Assembly: GCA_020630095.1 (NCBI GenBank)
Contig: JAHDCD010000008.1
Coordinates: forward strand, 1 to 64,000
Direction: 5' to 3'
DNA from: Rickettsiales bacterium
GTDB lineage: Bacteria; Pseudomonadota; Alphaproteobacteria; Rickettsiales; UBA8987
Length of the DNA stretch: 64,000 bases
Of the stretch, positions 61,964 to 64,000 are shown piece by piece. Position 1 is the first letter of the stretch, and each line of letters opens with the position of its first letter. Below the pieces are notes generated by a model. The model ran no database searches. It was not told the origin of the DNA and was given only the letters and a program-made list of their open reading frames with translations. A program made the position numbers and the translations under genes.

Positions 61964-62632
61964 CTAAAAATCAACGTTAGCGTAATATTTTGGTGGAATG
62001 AAGCCTGATACCCTATCTTTTAATATTTCTTCAAAGGCGGGGCGGCTTTTTATAACCGCATACCATTCTTTAACTTGCGGATGCTTTTCCCAGGGAATCT
62101 CGCCTAAATAATCTAAAACAGATATCTCCGCTGCAGCTGCAATGTCCGCCAGTGAATAATTATCTGAAGCTAGCCATTTATTTCTACCAAGTAAAAACGC
62201 GATGTAACTTAAATGGTAATCCAAATTGCGTTTAGCTATTCTAAGTGTGTTGCTGTCGGGGTACCCGCCATTGGTAACGTGTTTAATTAAACGTTCATTT
62301 AAAACGTAGCGTGTAACCTCATTATTAAATTTGCCTAAGAACCATTCGGTAATTCTACGAATTTCCGCGCGTTGATTGGAATTGCCATCCAGATGGTTAA
62401 ACTTGGTATATTTATCTTTTATATACTCAATAATCGCCCATGTGCCAGATATGTAAGTTACCGTATCTTCTTGCAGTACGGGTAGTTCCCCCGCGGGGTT
62501 AAGGCTTAAAAAGCCTTCGCGCCTATTCCAATATTCCTCATTTATCAGCTCAAACTCAAGTGCGTTCTCAGCTAGTAATATGCGAACCATTCTGCTCTTC
62601 GGCTCTAATGGAAAATGATACAGACTTCTCAT
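61964..62632 (-). CDS. Glutathione S-transferase family protein
   Basis: A 222-residue protein with an N-terminal thioredoxin-like domain (LYHFPLEPKSRMVRILLAE, then NPAGELPVLQED with the cis-Pro, and the SGTWAIIEYI helix) and a C-terminal all-helical domain (SLADIAAAAEISVLDYLGEIPW). The ATG at 62632 is preferred to 62641 as family homology begins at once. The substrate is unknown; alphaproteobacteria have several such stress-related members. It diverges from prs. Confidence 0.9.
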   Translation of the reverse strand: MRSLYHFPLEPKSRMVRILLAENALEFELINEEYWNRREGFLSLNPAGELPVLQEDTVTYISGTWAIIEYIKDKYTKFNHLDGNSNQRAEIRRITEWFLGKFNNEVTRYVLNERLIKHVTNGGYPDSNTLRIAKRNLDYHLSYIAFLLGRNKWLASDNYSLADIAAAAEISVLDYLGEIPWEKHPQVKEWYAVIKSRPAFEEILKDRVSGFIPPKYYANVDF

Positions 62633-62661
62633 TCTATCCACCCTAATATTTAACTAAATTA

Positions 62662-62692
62662 TTTACAATAGCATAATGATTAAATATATAAT
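62662..62692 (+). promoter_or_regulatory. Probable promoter of prs
   Basis: TTTACA (62662-62667) and TATAAT (62687-62692) with a 19-base spacer. The -10 ends ten bases before the prs ATG (62702), predicting a very short or absent leader. Confidence 0.55.
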
Positions 62693-62701
62693 ATCGCACC
62701 T

Positions 62702-63634
62702 ATGAAGTTAATGAGCGCAAATAGTAATCGTAAACTGGCAGAAGATATTGCCAATGTACTTGGTAAGCCATTAATGGATGCTGAGGTTAAGCGCTTCGCT
62801 GACAATGAAATTTTTGTTGAGGTTAATGAAAATGTTCGCGGTGAGGACGTATTCTTAATCCAGCCAACCTCATCTCCGGCTAATGATAATTTAATGGAAC
62901 TTCTAGTTTCTATAGATGCTTTAAAGCGTGCATCGGCGCGTCGTATAACGGCGGTAGTTCCATATTACGGCTATGCAAGGCAAGATAGAAAGCCTGCGGC
63001 TCGTACTCCAATCTCAGCGAAGCTTGTTGCTAATCTAATTACTACTGCGGGCGCGGATAGGGTCCTTACTATGGACCTTCACGCGGGGCAGATTCAGGGT
63101 TTCTTCGATATCCCGCTAGATAATTTATATGCATCGCCTGTACTTATAAGTGATGTGCAGAAAAACTTTGCGCCAGAAAATCTATGCATTGTATCGCCAG
63201 ATGTGGGTGGTGTGGTGCGCGCGCGTGGCTATGCTAAGCGCTTAAACGCAGATCTTGCCATCATTGATAAAAGGCGTGAAAAGGCTGGGGTAAGTGAGGT
63301 TATGAATATCATTGGCGACATTCATAATAAGGATTGCATTATCGTTGACGATATTGTAGACTCCGCCGGCACTTTATGCAACGCAGCCTCCGCTTTAAAG
63401 GAAAAGGGTGCAAAATCAGTTGCTGCATATATTGCTCACCCTGTATTATCGGGTAAGGCAATTGAGAGGGTAAGTAACTCAGATTTAACAACTTTAGCCG
63501 TAACGGATTCAATTGAATTAACGCAAGAGGCTTTGGATTGTAACAAAATTAAGGTGGTTTCAATTGCTGAGCTTATGGCAAAGGCAATTAAAAACATCAG
63601 TGATGAAACTTCGGTTTCAACATTATTTGAATAG
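62702..63634 (+). CDS. prs: Ribose-phosphate pyrophosphokinase
   Basis: Makes PRPP from ribose 5-phosphate and ATP, feeding purine, pyrimidine and, through hisG here, histidine synthesis. It has [42 protein letters not shown] with the catalytic loop, [19 protein letters not shown], the flexible-loop IDKRRE and the PRPP-binding [17 protein letters not shown]. 310 residues, complete. It is ten bases upstream of rplY. Confidence 0.97.
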   Translation: MKLMSANSNRKLAEDIANVLGKPLMDAEVKRFADNEIFVEVNENVRGEDVFLIQPTSSPANDNLMELLVSIDALKRASARRITAVVPYYGYARQDRKPAARTPISAKLVANLITTAGADRVLTMDLHAGQIQGFFDIPLDNLYASPVLISDVQKNFAPENLCIVSPDVGGVVRARGYAKRLNADLAIIDKRREKAGVSEVMNIIGDIHNKDCIIVDDIVDSAGTLCNAASALKEKGAKSVAAYIAHPVLSGKAIERVSNSDLTTLAVTDSIELTQEALDCNKIKVVSIAELMAKAIKNISDETSVSTLFE

Positions 63635-63644
63635 GAAAAGTAAA

Positions 63645-64000
63645 ATGAGCAACATTATTTTAAAAGCAGAAGTTAGAGACAATACAGGAACGGGAAATTC
63701 TCGTGAGTTACGCCGTCAAGGTAAAGTGCCGTGCATAATTTATGGTGAAGGTAAACCTGCGGTTTCTGTTGTTCTTGATAAGGTTGCTTTAACTAAGCAA
63801 ATTCAACGTGCATCTTTTAAGTCTAGAATTATCACTATTGAAGCTGGTAAAGAAAAGTTTGATGTACTTCCGCGTGACATTCAGGTTGACCCTATTAAAG
63901 GCTGGCCTTTACACGCAGACTTCTACGCTGTACCTGCTGGCAAGCCGGTTAACGTATGGGTTAGGGTTAAATTTATTGACGACGAATTATCTCCAGGCTT
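63645..64000 (+). CDS. rplY: 50S ribosomal protein L25/general stress protein Ctc (3' end outside window)
   Basis: Binds 5S rRNA. The 5' 118 codons are present. The start MSNIILKAEVRDNTGTGNSR and RELRRQGKVPCIIYGEG match the L25 N-terminal domain, and DVLPRDIQVDPIKGWPLHADF is characteristic; the sequence continues into the Ctc-type C-terminal domain (VNVWVRVKFI). An AGGAAAAG ribosome site precedes the ATG. It forms an operon with prs, an order also seen in Rickettsiales. Confidence 0.95.
   Translation, partial: MSNIILKAEVRDNTGTGNSRELRRQGKVPCIIYGEGKPAVSVVLDKVALTKQIQRASFKSRIITIEAGKEKFDVLPRDIQVDPIKGWPLHADFYAVPAGKPVNVWVRVKFIDDELSPG

Overview
The window is AT-rich, gene-dense bacterial chromosome. 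Ribosomal RNA, informational genes and gene families point to an alphaproteobacterium. A Rickettsiales or basal Rickettsiales-like lineage fits best: the 16S sequence looks alphaproteobacterial, complex I genes are scattered over several loci, there is a VirB9/VirB10/VirB11 type IV secretion set, a propionyl-CoA carboxylase alpha subunit, a SURF1 gene, palindromic repeats that enter genes, and prs-rplY adjacency. Unlike the classical intracellular Rickettsiales, it keeps amino-acid genes (argD, argF, proB, hisG, hisD) and queC, so it is metabolically less dependent. This placement is inference from gene content; no search was run.

Layout. 1-890 is the 5' part of a 16S rRNA gene on the minus strand, with a near-consensus promoter and a ~370-base leader. 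1.5-4.6 kb carries an orphan acidic protein, prfA, a four-helix-bundle (S23/IVS-type) gene enclosed by complementary arms, and trmD with a palindromic element inserted in frame. 4.6-12.8 kb (minus) holds rho, pdxH, ispA, a fused TRAP transporter and nuoG. 12.8-19.5 kb (plus) holds alaS, a HIT protein, argD, argF, tsaE, rdgB and an unknown gene. 20-25.5 kb has a frameshifted glutamine-synthetase-like gene, a response regulator with a decayed ATPase domain, nth, a trkH operon with two small membrane proteins, and yebC. 25.5-32.4 kb holds tig and then nuoK-L-M-N (minus). 32.5-37.5 kb (plus) holds comM, queC, nuoB, an FTR1 iron permease, SURF1 and proB. 37.6-40.5 kb has erpA and polA diverging from overlapping promoters. 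40.5-48 kb is the secretion region: virB9, a ferredoxin-NADP reductase, virB10, virB11, a DUF481 outer-membrane protein and a periplasmic ankyrin protein. 48-62.6 kb (mostly minus) holds dnaE, hisD, hisG, pccA, two orphan ORFs, a nitroreductase, recG, skp, bamA and a glutathione transferase. The window ends with prs and the start of rplY (plus).

Most of the window is conserved housekeeping gene content. The unusual material lies between the genes and at protein ends. There are at least eight copies of a MITE-like element (family A) with TATAGT/ACTATA termini and a core hairpin whose stem changes in compensated fashion around a GNA loop. There are three copies of a longer repeat (family B) and two copies of a GGTACC-centred palindrome (family C), and these families are nested in one another. 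VirB9 and the ankyrin protein share a Pro-rich linker ending in the same PSFEDFLK tail, which suggests a common periplasmic partner near the secretion system. No tRNA, CRISPR array, transposase or prophage was seen.
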